NCBI GenBank assembly: GCA_007126855.1
Contig: SLAK01000115.1
Span: 1-16,073, forward strand
Length of the DNA: 16,073 nt
Reading direction: 5' to 3'
From: Dehalococcoidia bacterium
GTDB lineage: Bacteria > Chloroflexota > Dehalococcoidia > Tepidiformales > Tepidiformaceae
Part shown: piece by piece, positions 1-10,300 of the stretch
How positions within the stretch are numbered: the stretch's first letter is position 1
How the letters are laid out: each line of letters starts with the position of its first letter
Position numbers and translations under genes: made by a program
Notes under the pieces: generated by a model
What the model was told of the DNA's origin: nothing
What the model saw: the letters and a program-made list of their open reading frames with translations, nothing else
The model's database searches: none

Positions 1-236
1 ACGCGGTAGCCATACATCAGCCCCGGCCGTGCCTCCGGCAGGTAGATGTGCCAGACGTAGTCGGTCTGTTCGAGCATGGGGACGCGGGAGATCTCTTTCG
101 CACCGTAGGCCTGGTCAAAAAGGCACAGCTCGACTTTCTCGGCGTGTTCGCTGAACAGGGCGAAGTTGACGCCGCTGCCATCCCAGGTGGCGCCGAGGGG
201 GTAAGGGGAGCCGGGATACGCGACCCAATCTTTCAT
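1..236 (-). CDS. glgX: Glycogen debranching enzyme GlgX, N-terminal part (runs off the window)
   Basis: The reading frame opens with ATG at 236 and continues off the left edge, so only about 78 residues are visible. The start reads MKDWVAYPGSPYPLGATWDG and continues SGVNFALFSEHAEKVELCLF. This is the characteristic N-terminal CBM48 (isoamylase-type) module of GlgX/TreX debranching enzymes, which hydrolyse alpha-1,6 branches of glycogen. The catalytic GH13 domain lies outside the window. The start codon overlaps the maltokinase stop as ATGA, and only a weak purine-rich stretch precedes it, so translation is probably coupled. As the fourth gene of a glgE-treS-mak run it would let the cell trim the glucan the other three enzymes build. 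A related GH13 enzyme with the same N-terminal module (TreX naming) is the main alternative; a branching enzyme fits less well. Confidence 0.85.
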   Translation of the reverse strand, partial: MKDWVAYPGSPYPLGATWDGSGVNFALFSEHAEKVELCLFDQAYGAKEISRVPMLEQTDYVWHIYLPEARPGLMYGYR

Positions 237-1654
237 GTCGTGCTGTCCAGCATAGCGACGACGGCGGCCAGCGGTGTTGCCACCCAGGCAGGCCGGCTGC
301 CCAGTTCGTAACGCACTTCATACAACGCCTTGCGAAGCAGGAAGTGGTGGAGGAGCGCGTCGCGGTCGCCCGGGGCAGCGGGAAGGAAGGGGCGCGGGGG
401 GCCATCGGCTCCGGCCCAGTAGGCATCCAGGAAGGCGGCGGAGACGGTTTCGCGCCAGGCGGGGACGGCGGGGCTGTCCTCCCCGGCGACACGGGCCGCA
501 TAGTCCCAGGAGCGGAGCATGCCGGCAACATCGACCAAGGGGTGTTGCAGCGCGATGCGCTCGGCGATCGGCCGGCTGGGCTCGCCTTCGAAGTCGAGCA
601 CGACCCACCCGCGCTCTGTGTGGAGCAGCTGGCCCAGGTGGTAGTCGCCGTGGGTGCGCATCTTGAGGCCGAGCTCGCCCGGCACAGGCGGGACCGGGCT
701 ATCCGCGAGCGCGGCGATGCGCGCCGCGGCCGCAGGATGCCCGGATTTGAGCATCCTGGCGGTCGCACGAGCTTCGCTGGTGAGGCCGGCGTGCCAGGCC
801 TGCCAGTCGGCGGCAGTCGCGGGCTGTGGTTCCATGGCGGGGCCGGTAGCACGGGCCAGTGCAGCATGGAGCTGCGCGGTTAGCCACCCTATGGCCGCCG
901 CTTCGGACAGCGTTTCGGCTTCGTGGCGCAGGTGGCCGGCCATCTCGCCCGGATCGCTGACGGCGGCGAAGGCGCGGCGGGCGTGCGCGAGGGTCCAGGT
1001 CCACCCATCGCCATCGTTGGGGAGGAATTCCTGCAGGACGGCGGCATCTGCGTCGAGCCCTGGCGCCTGGAAGCGGGCCGAGGCGATCACGCGCGGCACG
1101 CCGGGAAAGCCGCCCTGGCTGGATAGCCAGGAGACGAGCTGCACATCGGGGTTGAAGCCATCCTGGAGGATGCGGAAGAACTTGAGGATGCATTCGCGGC
1201 CGAAGACGACCGAGGTGTTGCTCTGCTCGCCGGAGAGCAGCCGGGGCGCCCCGCCGCAGGCGATGCCGGTTGCGATGGGCGTTGCGGCCAGGCGGACGCC
1301 TTCGGTCTCCACCATGCGGCCCTGCACAAGGATGTCGCGGAGCTGTGCGGCGGCCTCAGTGGCCAGGGGATCTTCCACGGTGTCAGCGCCGGTGGCCTGC
1401 AACGGCACCTGGTAGCGGGTTTCGAGGCCCGCATCGTCGGTCGTGTGGACGACGAACAGTACCAGGGAGCCCGCGGCATCGAGGGGCAACGCGTGTTCGA
1501 TGGTGGCGGACTGGAGGCCACCGGCCCGGCCTGCGAACCAGCGCTGCTGCAAGAGAAACGCGGGCAGGCGCGATTCGAAGCGGGAGCGCAGCTCTGGATC
1601 CCGGTGGACTGCGGCGAGCGTATGGCCCTCGAGGTTGAATTCGAAGCCAGGCAT
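233..1654 (-). CDS. mak: Maltokinase (Mak/Pep2 type)
   Basis: This 473-residue protein is a stand-alone maltokinase, which phosphorylates maltose with ATP to give maltose 1-phosphate, the donor for GlgE. Visible motifs are GEQSNTSV (142-149, nucleotide-binding loop region), the ILKFF lysine at 158, the catalytic HGDYHLGQ (335-342) and the metal-binding DFEGEP (354-359). The C-terminal KALYEVRYELG is also typical. Length matches actinobacterial maltokinases (about 450-470). In many actinobacteria this domain is fused to TreS; here it is separate but starts only 2 nt after the treS stop (TAG-CC-ATG). I see no clear Shine-Dalgarno sequence, so translational coupling to treS is likely. The stop overlaps the glgX start by 4 nt. 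Family assignment is from recognised motifs; the substrate is inferred from family and neighbours. Confidence 0.92.
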   Translation of the reverse strand: MPGFEFNLEGHTLAAVHRDPELRSRFESRLPAFLLQQRWFAGRAGGLQSATIEHALPLDAAGSLVLFVVHTTDDAGLETRYQVPLQATGADTVEDPLATEAAAQLRDILVQGRMVETEGVRLAATPIATGIACGGAPRLLSGEQSNTSVVFGRECILKFFRILQDGFNPDVQLVSWLSSQGGFPGVPRVIASARFQAPGLDADAAVLQEFLPNDGDGWTWTLAHARRAFAAVSDPGEMAGHLRHEAETLSEAAAIGWLTAQLHAALARATGPAMEPQPATAADWQAWHAGLTSEARATARMLKSGHPAAAARIAALADSPVPPVPGELGLKMRTHGDYHLGQLLHTERGWVVLDFEGEPSRPIAERIALQHPLVDVAGMLRSWDYAARVAGEDSPAVPAWRETVSAAFLDAYWAGADGPPRPFLPAAPGDRDALLHHFLLRKALYEVRYELGSRPAWVATPLAAVVAMLDSTT

Positions 1655-1656
1655 GG

Positions 1657-3297
<1,641 letters not shown>

Positions 3298-5262
3298 CTA
3301 GGTGGCCTCAACGAGGAAGAGATGCGCTGGCTCGCGGGCGGGATCGAGCCGCACGTAATTTGCGAGCCCATGCCAGGTAAACTGCTGGCCAGTGAGGAGG
3401 TCGGTGAGATTGTAGGTTGAGGCCGTGCTTATGCCGAGTGCGTGGCCATCGAGATGGACGGTGGCTTCCTCGGGCGAAAAGGGGTCGAGGTTGACGACCA
3501 CCAGGATGCGGTTTTCGCCATCCGGGGTGCTCTTGGAGTAGGCGATGATGTTCGGGTTGTCGGCATCGTGGAAGGTGATGTTATCCAGGTGTTGCAGCGC
3601 GGGGTTTTCGCGGCGCGCGCGGTTCACCAGCGTGACGTACTCGTTGATATTGCCCGGTGCATCCCAGTCGCGCTGGAGGACCTGGTATTTCTCTGAGTCC
3701 AGGTATTCTTCGCTGCCGGCGCGCAGGGGGATGTTCTCGCAGAGCTCGAAGCCGCTGTAAATGCCATAGGAAGGGGACATGGTCGCGGCGAGCGTCAGGC
3801 GGATCATGAAGGCTGGCCGGCCACCGTGCTGGAGGTATTCGTGGAGGATATCCGGCGTGTTGGCGAAGAAGTTGGGACGCAGGTAGTCGACACCGGGGCC
3901 GTGGGCAAGCTCTTCGAGGTACTCCTCGAGGTCGCGGCGGGTGTTGCGCCAGGTGAAGTAGGTGTAGGACTGCGTGAAGCCGATGCGGGCGAGCTCATGC
4001 AGGAGGTTGGGACGCGTGAAAGCTTCAGAGAGGAGGATGACGTCCGGGTAGTCTTTCTGGATTTCGGCGATGAGCCACTGCCAGAAGGCGAGGGGCTTGG
4101 TGTGCGGGTTGTCGACACGGAAGATGCGCACGCCGTGGTTCACCCAGTGCAGCACGACGCGCTTCAGCTCTTCCCAGAGCGCGGGATAGTCGTCGCACCA
4201 GAGGTCGACGGCGACAATGTCTTCGTATTTCTTGGGCGGGTTCTCTGCGTATTTGATGGTGCCGTCGGGGCGCTTGCGGAACCATTCCGGGTGCTCGCGG
4301 ACGTAGGGGTGGTCGGGCGAGCACTGGATGGCGAAGTCGAGGGCGATCTCCATGCCGTGCTGGGCCGCGGCGGCGACCAGGTGGTCGAAGTCGTCGATGG
4401 TACCCAGGCGAGGCTCGATGGCATCGTGGCCGCCGTCTTCGTTGCCGATGGCCCAGGGGCTGCCCACGTCGTCGGGCTCGGGGACCAGGCGGTTGTTTTT
4501 CCCTTTGCGGTTGGTGTGGCCGATCGGATGGATGGGCGGCAGGTAAATGACATCGAAGCCCATCTGGCGCAGCCGGGGCAGCAGCCGTTCGACATCGCGC
4601 AGGGTGCCGTGCTGGCCGGGCTCCGGTGACTGGGAGCGCGGGAAGAGCTCGTACCAGGCGCCGAAGCGGGCGCGCTCGCGGTCGACGCGCAGTTCGAGCG
4701 GCGGATCATCGACGACGATGTCGGTGCGGGGATCAGCCCTGGTCATGAGCTCGACCAGGCGTGGTTCCAGGGCGAATTCGGCGGCGCGTTCCTGCGAGGC
4801 GGTCTCTATGGCATCGGCATAGGCTTCGATGCCTTCGGCGACCTTGCCGGGCGCGTGGCGCGCCCAATCGCGAAGCAGGTGGACGCCTTCGAACAGCTCG
4901 GAGCTGATGTCGCGGCCGGCGGCATGCTTGCGGTCGATCTCGGTGCGCCATGAGCCGAAGACATCGGTCCAGGCGGCGACGGCATAGCGCCAGAGCCCCA
5001 CGGTATCCAGCGGGATTTCGCCGAAGTAGGCGTCGTCTTGGTAGACGTAGCGCATCGGCACGGCGGACCATTTCCTGGCGCCAGGCCGCTGGTAGCGGAC
5101 TTCGGCACGCAGGGATTCGTAGCCGCCTTTGAGGATGACGGCGCGTAAGTGAAGCACATCGCCGAGGGTGCGCTTGGCCGGGTACCGGCCGCACTGGATG
5201 GCCGGCTCGGTTTCGACCACGACGATATGCGGTGTTGAGGTAAGTGCGGACGATCGCGCCAC
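3298..5262 (-). CDS. glgE: Alpha-1,4-glucan:maltose-1-phosphate maltosyltransferase GlgE
   Basis: This 654-residue GH13_3 enzyme transfers maltosyl units from maltose 1-phosphate to the non-reducing end of alpha-1,4-glucans. The N-terminal beta domain carries the conserved GRYPAKRTLGDVL (25-37), followed by WYELFPRS (203-210). In the catalytic barrel I see FRVDNPHTKP with nucleophile D384, LLSEAF with acid/base E413 and ANTPD with D471. The 29-residue spacing from nucleophile to acid/base equals that of Streptomyces GlgE (D394/E423). The start is GTG at 5262, chosen because AGGGGGA (5270-5276 on this strand) lies 7 nt upstream; the first ten residues precede the conserved region. A 101-nt gap separates it from the kinase gene upstream, so it may have its own promoter, although I see no convincing -35/-10 pair there. 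It is first in a glgE-treS-mak-glgX run. Confidence 0.95.
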   Translation of the reverse strand: MARSSALTSTPHIVVVETEPAIQCGRYPAKRTLGDVLHLRAVILKGGYESLRAEVRYQRPGARKWSAVPMRYVYQDDAYFGEIPLDTVGLWRYAVAAWTDVFGSWRTEIDRKHAAGRDISSELFEGVHLLRDWARHAPGKVAEGIEAYADAIETASQERAAEFALEPRLVELMTRADPRTDIVVDDPPLELRVDRERARFGAWYELFPRSQSPEPGQHGTLRDVERLLPRLRQMGFDVIYLPPIHPIGHTNRKGKNNRLVPEPDDVGSPWAIGNEDGGHDAIEPRLGTIDDFDHLVAAAAQHGMEIALDFAIQCSPDHPYVREHPEWFRKRPDGTIKYAENPPKKYEDIVAVDLWCDDYPALWEELKRVVLHWVNHGVRIFRVDNPHTKPLAFWQWLIAEIQKDYPDVILLSEAFTRPNLLHELARIGFTQSYTYFTWRNTRRDLEEYLEELAHGPGVDYLRPNFFANTPDILHEYLQHGGRPAFMIRLTLAATMSPSYGIYSGFELCENIPLRAGSEEYLDSEKYQVLQRDWDAPGNINEYVTLVNRARRENPALQHLDNITFHDADNPNIIAYSKSTPDGENRILVVVNLDPFSPEEATVHLDGHALGISTASTYNLTDLLTGQQFTWHGLANYVRLDPAREPAHLFLVEAT

Positions 5263-5269
5263 GCGCTGG

Positions 5270-5276
5270 TCCCCCT
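5270..5276 (-). promoter_or_regulatory. Ribosome binding site for glgE (supports the GTG start)
   Basis: The minus strand reads AGGGGGA, followed by 7 nt and GTG at 5262. No ATG with a comparable RBS exists before the conserved GlgE N-terminus, so this decides the start. Confidence 0.65.
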
Positions 5277-5363
5277 GGCACTTGCGGGTATTTGGGTGGA
5301 AGGCAGGCTTCCCCGATCACCTTACGACAGCGGGCGCTCTGGAGTGATCCCCGCGCGAGGCTA

Positions 5364-6485
5364 TCAGGTTTGGAGAAGGGGGAAAAGCACGCGGAACGTG
5401 GCGCCTTTCCCGGGTGCAGAGTGCAGCAGAATGGCCCCACCGTGGCGGCGGACTGCATACATGACGGCGGTGAGTCCGAGGCCGGTGCCGGTTGGCTTGG
5501 TGGTGAAAAGCGGCTCGAAGATGCGGCTGCGCGTGGCGGCATCGATGCCGCAACCGGTATCGGATACATCCAGGCAGACCCAGTGGTCGCCCGGGTCTGT
5601 AACGGGCAGGGGGCTTTCCTGGAAGTTGATCCGCGAGGCAGCAATGGGGGCCGTGGAGACGCGTATGGTGCCGCGCGATGGTGCGATGGCCTCGGCGGCA
5701 TTGATGACCAGGTTCATGACGATCTGCCGGATCTGCGTGGCATCGCCCGCGATAGTGAGCCCTCGATCGGCGAGGTCGTGCCGGAGCTCGATATTGTCGG
5801 CCAGCGAGGGGCGGATGAGGGCGAGGGCATCGGCGACCACGGAATCGAGGTCGAGCGGTCGGAGACGCTGTTCCTCGCCGCCGTCGGCGGGCAGCACGCG
5901 CTCGATGAGTTCGGTGGCGCGGCGGGCGCTGTGCAGGATCTCGGCGATGCGTTCGCGGGGGTCGTCGGGGTGGGGCGTTTCCGAGAGCGCGAGTTCCGCG
6001 TTGGCCAGGATGGTGGCAAGGAGATTACGGAAATCGTGGACAAGCGTGCCGGAGAGCACGCCAACGTTGTCCATCTGCTGGACGCGGAGGAGCGATTTTT
6101 CGAGCAGGCGGGCAGTGGTGACGTCGTGGAAGGCGACCAGGAGGAAGTCGCGGTCGCCGGACTGGATGGGCTGGGCATGGCGTTCGAGCGTGAGCACCTG
6201 GCCATCGGCCCGGCGGTGGAGCGCTTCCTGGACGCTTTCGCGATCGCCCGGGGTTTCGGCGGGCGCCTGCCCTGCGACTTCGAGGAAGGAAAGCGGTTTG
6301 CCCATGAGGGTGCCGCGGCGGAATCCGAAGAGTTCGAGGGCCTTGCGGTTGCTGTCGACAATGATGCATTCGGACAACACCGGGCCGGCTTCCAGGATGA
6401 GCATAGGGTCGCGCGCCACGGCAAAGAGGAAGCGAAGGCGTTCATCAGAGCGGGCCGGGGTCCTTCCACCGCGCATCAGGGGCAT
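5364..6485 (-). CDS. Soluble PAS-domain sensor histidine kinase (NtrB-like class)
   Basis: This 373-residue protein has a PAS-type sensor region (about 15-125, ending in the typical FHDVTTARLLEKSL linker). A HisKA dimerisation helix follows with phospho-acceptor H150 in TLVHDFRNLL. The HATPase domain shows the N box (MNLVINAAEA, N258/N262), G1 (DTGCGID, 309-315), F box (IFEPLFTTK) and G2 (GTGLGLT, 333-339). The FRNLLATI H-box and FTTKPTGTGLGL resemble NtrB-type and orphan PAS kinases. No transmembrane segment, signal peptide or receiver domain is visible, so it should sense a cytoplasmic cue. No response regulator gene is in the window. It starts 21 nt after the DUF5317-like gene, so the two are probably co-transcribed, and it lies upstream of glgE on the same strand. 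The ligand and the partner regulator are unknown. Confidence 0.88.
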   Translation of the reverse strand: MPLMRGGRTPARSDERLRFLFAVARDPMLILEAGPVLSECIIVDSNRKALELFGFRRGTLMGKPLSFLEVAGQAPAETPGDRESVQEALHRRADGQVLTLERHAQPIQSGDRDFLLVAFHDVTTARLLEKSLLRVQQMDNVGVLSGTLVHDFRNLLATILANAELALSETPHPDDPRERIAEILHSARRATELIERVLPADGGEEQRLRPLDLDSVVADALALIRPSLADNIELRHDLADRGLTIAGDATQIRQIVMNLVINAAEAIAPSRGTIRVSTAPIAASRINFQESPLPVTDPGDHWVCLDVSDTGCGIDAATRSRIFEPLFTTKPTGTGLGLTAVMYAVRRHGGAILLHSAPGKGATFRVLFPLLQT

Positions 6486-6506
6486 AGGGTCACCCTGCCT
6501 GGCACA

Positions 6507-7103
6507 TCACAGCCCAGTCCCGGGGGCGGGCGTGTGGCGCGGCGATCTCATGCGCTGGAGCAGGCTACGCCAGGTGACACCAAAGGCAAACGCGACCGCT
6601 TCGATGGCTGCAACGAGCACACCGGCGGCGATAACGGCGTCGCCCGGGCTATAGATGTTGGTGCGGTAGCCGGGAAGGGTGAGGACGATGTGGTCTGAAA
6701 GCGGGTAGAAGTGGATGTCGTCTTTCCAGAGCAGGACATCCTTGGAGTTGTGGAGCTGGGAGCCGATTTGTTCTTGCGTGATGGAGGGGAATGCGCCGGA
6801 ATCACGCACGACCTCGTAGGCGACGGGCATATTGCCGCCGTGGGCAGCCATGGGGACAAAGTTCATGGCGATGCCGGCCGCGATAAGCCACGCGCCGATG
6901 AAGCGGCGGAAGTGGAGCGCCAGGACGACGAACACAGGTGTAGCGACGAAGAATGTCGCGCGGCGCAGCCATGCCCAGTCGCCATCCGGAGCGATATGGG
7001 ATATCGCAAGGGCCTGGATGGCGAACAAGGCGATGGCCAGCGCGAGGAGTGAGGGTTCAACCAGGGCTGGCCAGCGCCTGGCCGTACCGTTCAGAGGTTG
7101 CAT
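6507..7103 (-). CDS. DUF5317-like membrane protein of unknown function
   Basis: This 198-residue protein has about four hydrophobic segments (roughly 16-35, 50-64, 67-85 and 155-175) and a polar central loop. The motif NFVPMAAHGGNMPV (81-94), followed by a loop with YPLSDHIVLTLPG and then NIYSPGDAVIAAGVLV, matches my recollection of the DUF5317 family (N-x(n)-NGG-x-MPV and a late SxGDxxIAxG motif). The family has no established biochemical role that I know. ATG at 7103 is preceded by AGGAGG only 3 nt away, with a second GGAGG 13 nt upstream, so initiation is plausible though the spacing is unusual. It lies 21 nt after the 29-residue ORF and 21 nt before the histidine kinase, which suggests one transcript. 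A membrane-stress or redox role would be guesswork. Confidence 0.7.
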   Translation of the reverse strand: MQPLNGTARRWPALVEPSLLALAIALFAIQALAISHIAPDGDWAWLRRATFFVATPVFVVLALHFRRFIGAWLIAAGIAMNFVPMAAHGGNMPVAYEVVRDSGAFPSITQEQIGSQLHNSKDVLLWKDDIHFYPLSDHIVLTLPGYRTNIYSPGDAVIAAGVLVAAIEAVAFAFGVTWRSLLQRMRSPRHTPAPGTGL

Positions 7104-7124
7104 TCGCCTCCTGGAGCCTCCGGG

Positions 7125-7214
7125 CTAGTAGTGCATGATCGGTGCGGCGCCGGCGAGAGCCAGGACCAGCAGAGAACCAAGCGACAAGGCTGCGGTGATG
7201 ACACGGATCTTCAT
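7125..7214 (-). CDS. 29-residue signal-peptide-like small protein
   Basis: A short frame runs from ATG at 7214 to TAG at 7125. The minus strand carries AGGAGG (7224-7229) 9 nt upstream, one of the best ribosome binding sites in the window, which argues for real translation. The product starts MKIRVITAA, with positive residues K2 and R4, then an uninterrupted hydrophobic stretch (about 5-24), and ends LAGAAPIMHY. It looks like a bare signal peptide or a single-span micro-membrane protein. If signal peptidase cut after AGA (21-23), a six-residue peptide APIMHY would be released. I recognise no family. It sits 21 nt upstream of the DUF5317-like gene and could be a leader, a secreted peptide or a small membrane partner. 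The RBS is seen; expression and function are inference. Confidence 0.55.
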   Translation of the reverse strand: MKIRVITAALSLGSLLVLALAGAAPIMHY

Positions 7215-7223
7215 TGGGGGTTT

Positions 7224-7229
7224 CCTCCT
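7224..7229 (-). promoter_or_regulatory. Strong ribosome binding site of the 29-residue ORF
   Basis: The minus strand reads CAGGAGGAAACCCCCA and then ATG at 7214: a full AGGAGG core with 9-nt spacing. This is the main support for the small gene. Confidence 0.65.
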
Positions 7230-7276
7230 GAAACGTCGACTTTGTCTTTGACGACGAACAAGAGGCTACCGCGGTG

Positions 7277-7306
7277 ATTATCACGAAATTCTCACGAGAC
7301 GGCCAA
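7277..7306 (-). promoter_or_regulatory. Candidate promoter for the 29-residue ORF / DUF5317 / kinase transcript
   Basis: On the minus strand TTGGCC (7306-7301) and GATAAT (7282-7277) are separated by 18 nt, giving 4/6 and 5/6 matches to the sigma-70 boxes. Transcription would start near 7270, leaving a leader of about 55 nt before ATG at 7214. An 11-bp-period direct repeat fills the spacer. This is motif reading only. Confidence 0.4.
7281..7297 (-). promoter_or_regulatory. Direct repeat TCGTGA-N5-TCGTGA, candidate operator (site 1)
   Basis: On the minus strand TCGTGA occurs twice (7297-7292 and 7286-7281) with an exact 11-bp period. SARP/BTAD and other OmpR-type winged-helix proteins usually bind such direct repeats. 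The second unit runs into the predicted -10 box. A similar pair lies upstream of the SARP-like regulator gene (10584-10600). The overlapping 11-mer palindrome GTGATTATCAC (7274-7284 on the plus strand) is an alternative reading. Confidence 0.45.
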
Positions 7307-7316
7307 AAAGCGCCGT

Positions 7317-10300
7317 TTAGACCGCCTGGCCAGAGGCAATTGCGTGGCGGAGGCGCTGGAGCCGGCCAGGAAGCTCCTCGTCGAGTTCGCGGTGGAGTTC
7401 CTCGCGGTAGTCGTCGATAAAGGCGAGCGCCGCCGCCGGCTGGCCGGCGCGCGAGCGGTAGATGGCGAGCAGCGTGGCCGCTTCGTCGTTGAAGCGGCTG
7501 GCCTGGAGGACCTGTTCCATGCAGGCGGCGGCGGCTTCGAATTCGCCGCGGCCGGCGTAGTAGCCGCCCAGGCTGGCGAGCGCCTCGACGCTGCGGCGTT
7601 CCAGGGTGGCCCGCAGCGATGCGGCCCACTCGGAGAAGAAGGCTTCGGCAAAGGGGCCGCGGTAGAGCTGGAGCGCCTGTTCGCAGGCGGCGGCGCGTTC
7701 CGGCGAGCCGGAGGGGAGGGTGCTGGCCTGGTCGAGCAGGGACTGGAATTCGTCGACATCCCAGGTGAAATCGCAGTCGGGGTTCAGCAGGTAGGCGCCG
7801 TCGCGCTTGACGATGCTTTCCTTGAACAGCGCCTTGCGGATGCGATAGAGGTTGGAATGGAACTGGCTGTTGCAGCGCGAGGCCGGCAGGTTGGGATAGA
7901 GCTGCTCGAAGGCCTCTTCCTTACGGATGCCATCGCGGCGGGAAAGGAAGAGGAAGAAGAGTTCCTTCGCGCGGACGCTTTCCCACGCCTCGTCGGCAAC
8001 TTCCACACCGTCGAGGAACACGCGGAGGGCGCCGAGGCTTTGCGCCATGACCCGCGGATGGGTGCCGGGCCTTGCCTGGGGCTGCTCTTCGGGTTCGGGC
8101 GGGAAGAAGTCGATCTCGCTGACGAGCCTGCGCAATGGGGGAGTGGTGACTTCACGCTGCGCGGCCCACTGGGCGAAGAGCGGATGTTCGCGAAGCAGCG
8201 GCTCCAGGCTTTTTGCCATCCAGGGGGCGGTGATGCTTTCGCTCAGGTCGGCGAGCACGTTTTCGGAGGCTTCGCGGTCGCCGTCGCGGAAGTGGACCAG
8301 CGCCAGGCGGTAGCGAGCGGTGCGCAGGGCGGCTTCGGCGCCGATCGAATCCAGCAGCTCCACGGCACGGCCAGCGAGTTCGACGGCTTCGCGGTGCTGC
8401 TCGCAGGCCGAGCTAACGGCCGCTTGCTGCAGCAGGCAGATGCCGAGCTCGAAGGGGCTGCCCAGCTCTTCGGCCATATCGATGGAGGCGCGGATGACGA
8501 AATCGGCGCGCCCGGGGTCGCCGAGTTCGAGCAGCGCCCCGGCCAGCCCGGCAGTCGAAAGGGCGGCGAGCGCCTGGTCGAGCATGTGGTCGGCGCACAT
8601 GCGGATAGCTTCTTCGTAGGAATCGCGGGCGCGGGCGGCATCGCCCGCGGCCAGGTAGGCATCGCCGAGGGAAGCGACGGCGTAGGCCTCGGCGCGCTTG
8701 TTATCCACGGTGACGCTTTCCTGGCGCGCTTCGGTGAGGGCGCTGATGGCGCTTTCGGTGTCGCCGACCATGACGTGGGCCATGCCCAGGTTGTTGAGCA
8801 CCCAGGCGGTATGGACGCCGCCCTGGTGGTCACGCCATCCGCGGACGGCGGCGGAGAGCTCGGTCACGCCGGCCGGGCCATCGCCCTTCATGATGAGCAC
8901 CTGGCCCAGCGTGGAGCGGGCGAGCAATTCGAGCAGTGGCGAGGCGGTCTCGCGGGCGGCTTTGATGCACTGCTCGAGCATCTCGAGCGTGCCGTCCAGG
9001 TCGGATTCGACCGAGAGCAGGGCCTGCGCCCGGTGCCAGGCGTATTCGGCCTGCAGGCGACGGTCGGCCGGCACGTCGTCGAGCGGGACGTCGAGCACGG
9101 GGCTCACTTCGCTCATGCGGCCCAGGAGGCGGAGTGACCGCGCGCGTGCGAGCCGGGCATGGTGTTGCGCTTCGATCGGTGCATCGGGGTATGCGATGAC
9201 CTGGTCGGCGGCCGCCAGCGCATCGTCGGGCCGCGAGGTATGGGCGAGGACACGCGCGCGGATCGCCAGCAGCCGGGGATTGTTCTCGATGAGCTCGGCT
9301 GGCAGGCCGTCGAGCGCGCGCTGCAGCGTGGCGAAGCTGCCGCGCTGGAGCAAATGCCATGCGTGGGCTTGCAGCAGGGCCGCAAGCTCCTGGTGGGCGT
9401 GCAGGCTGCGCGAGAGCTCGAGGGCATCCACCAGGCGTTCCTGGTGTTCCAGCGAGTTGATCACCGAGCGGGCGGCAGCAGCGAAAGCGTCGGCATTGTC
9501 GATCCGGAAGCGATCGCGCAGGAAGCGCTGGACCACCGGGTTAAGCCGGCGGTCGGATTCGCCGATGTGCTCGACGAAGAAGTCGTGCTCGTCCATCCAG
9601 CGGCTGAGCGCGCCCCATTCGTCGACGCTGAGCAGCGGGGTGATCAGGCTCGATTCGACCGAAGGCGGGACTGCGGCAAGCATCAGCGGTTGCCTGACGG
9701 TTTCGGGCACGCTGGCCCAGACTTCGCCCGCAAGATAGCGGTCCCATGCGCCGCCGGCGGCGGCGCGGCCGGCCTCCTGCTGCGAGAGCGTGCCGGAGAC
9801 GATGCCCCGGACGGCAACGGGCCAGCCGTGCGTGGCCGCGAAGATACCGGCGGCATCCAGTTCGCCGTGCCCGGACTTTTCGAGGACGGCGGCAACTTCT
9901 TCGAGGGTGAAGGCAAGGTCGGTCACGGAAAGAAGCGTGGCATCGCCGCCGGCGAGCTGGCGGTCGAGGTCGGGCAGGGGGATGGGCTCCCGGGTGAGCA
10001 GCATGACCTCGGAGCCAATCTGGAGCGACTGCAACAGCCAGGCCAGCAGCCCGGCTGATTCCTCTGCGCCGTTGAGTTCGTGGGCGTTATCGATGACGAG
10101 CAGCAGCGGCGAGGACGAGGACTCTTCGTATTCTTGCAGTGCCGCGCCCACGTATGCAGGCAGCGCACCTTCTGTGTCGTGGCTGACGGACTGCCACGCA
10201 TCGTCGCGCAGGATGGCGGTGACGAGCTGTTCGGCAAGAGTTTCGGGGGCGTGGCAGGAAGCGTCGAGCGAGAGCCAGCGGGCCTCGAATTCGACATCAC

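Noticed and set aside
5244..6698. Long plus-strand open frames (484 and 452 codons) opposite the histidine kinase
   Set aside because: These are antisense shadows in GC-rich DNA without family motifs; the minus-strand kinase shows intact H, N, G1, F and G2 boxes.
7303..7320. Possible terminator after the large regulator (ACGGC and GCCGT around a T-rich loop on the minus strand)
   Set aside because: The stem has only 5 bp, the T-run is in the loop rather than after the stem, and the region overlaps the candidate -35 box.
7344..9137. Plus-strand open frame of 597 codons opposite the large regulator
   Set aside because: It is an antisense shadow rich in Gly, Ala and Glu with no domain; the minus-strand protein has clear winged-helix, BTAD and TPR sequence.
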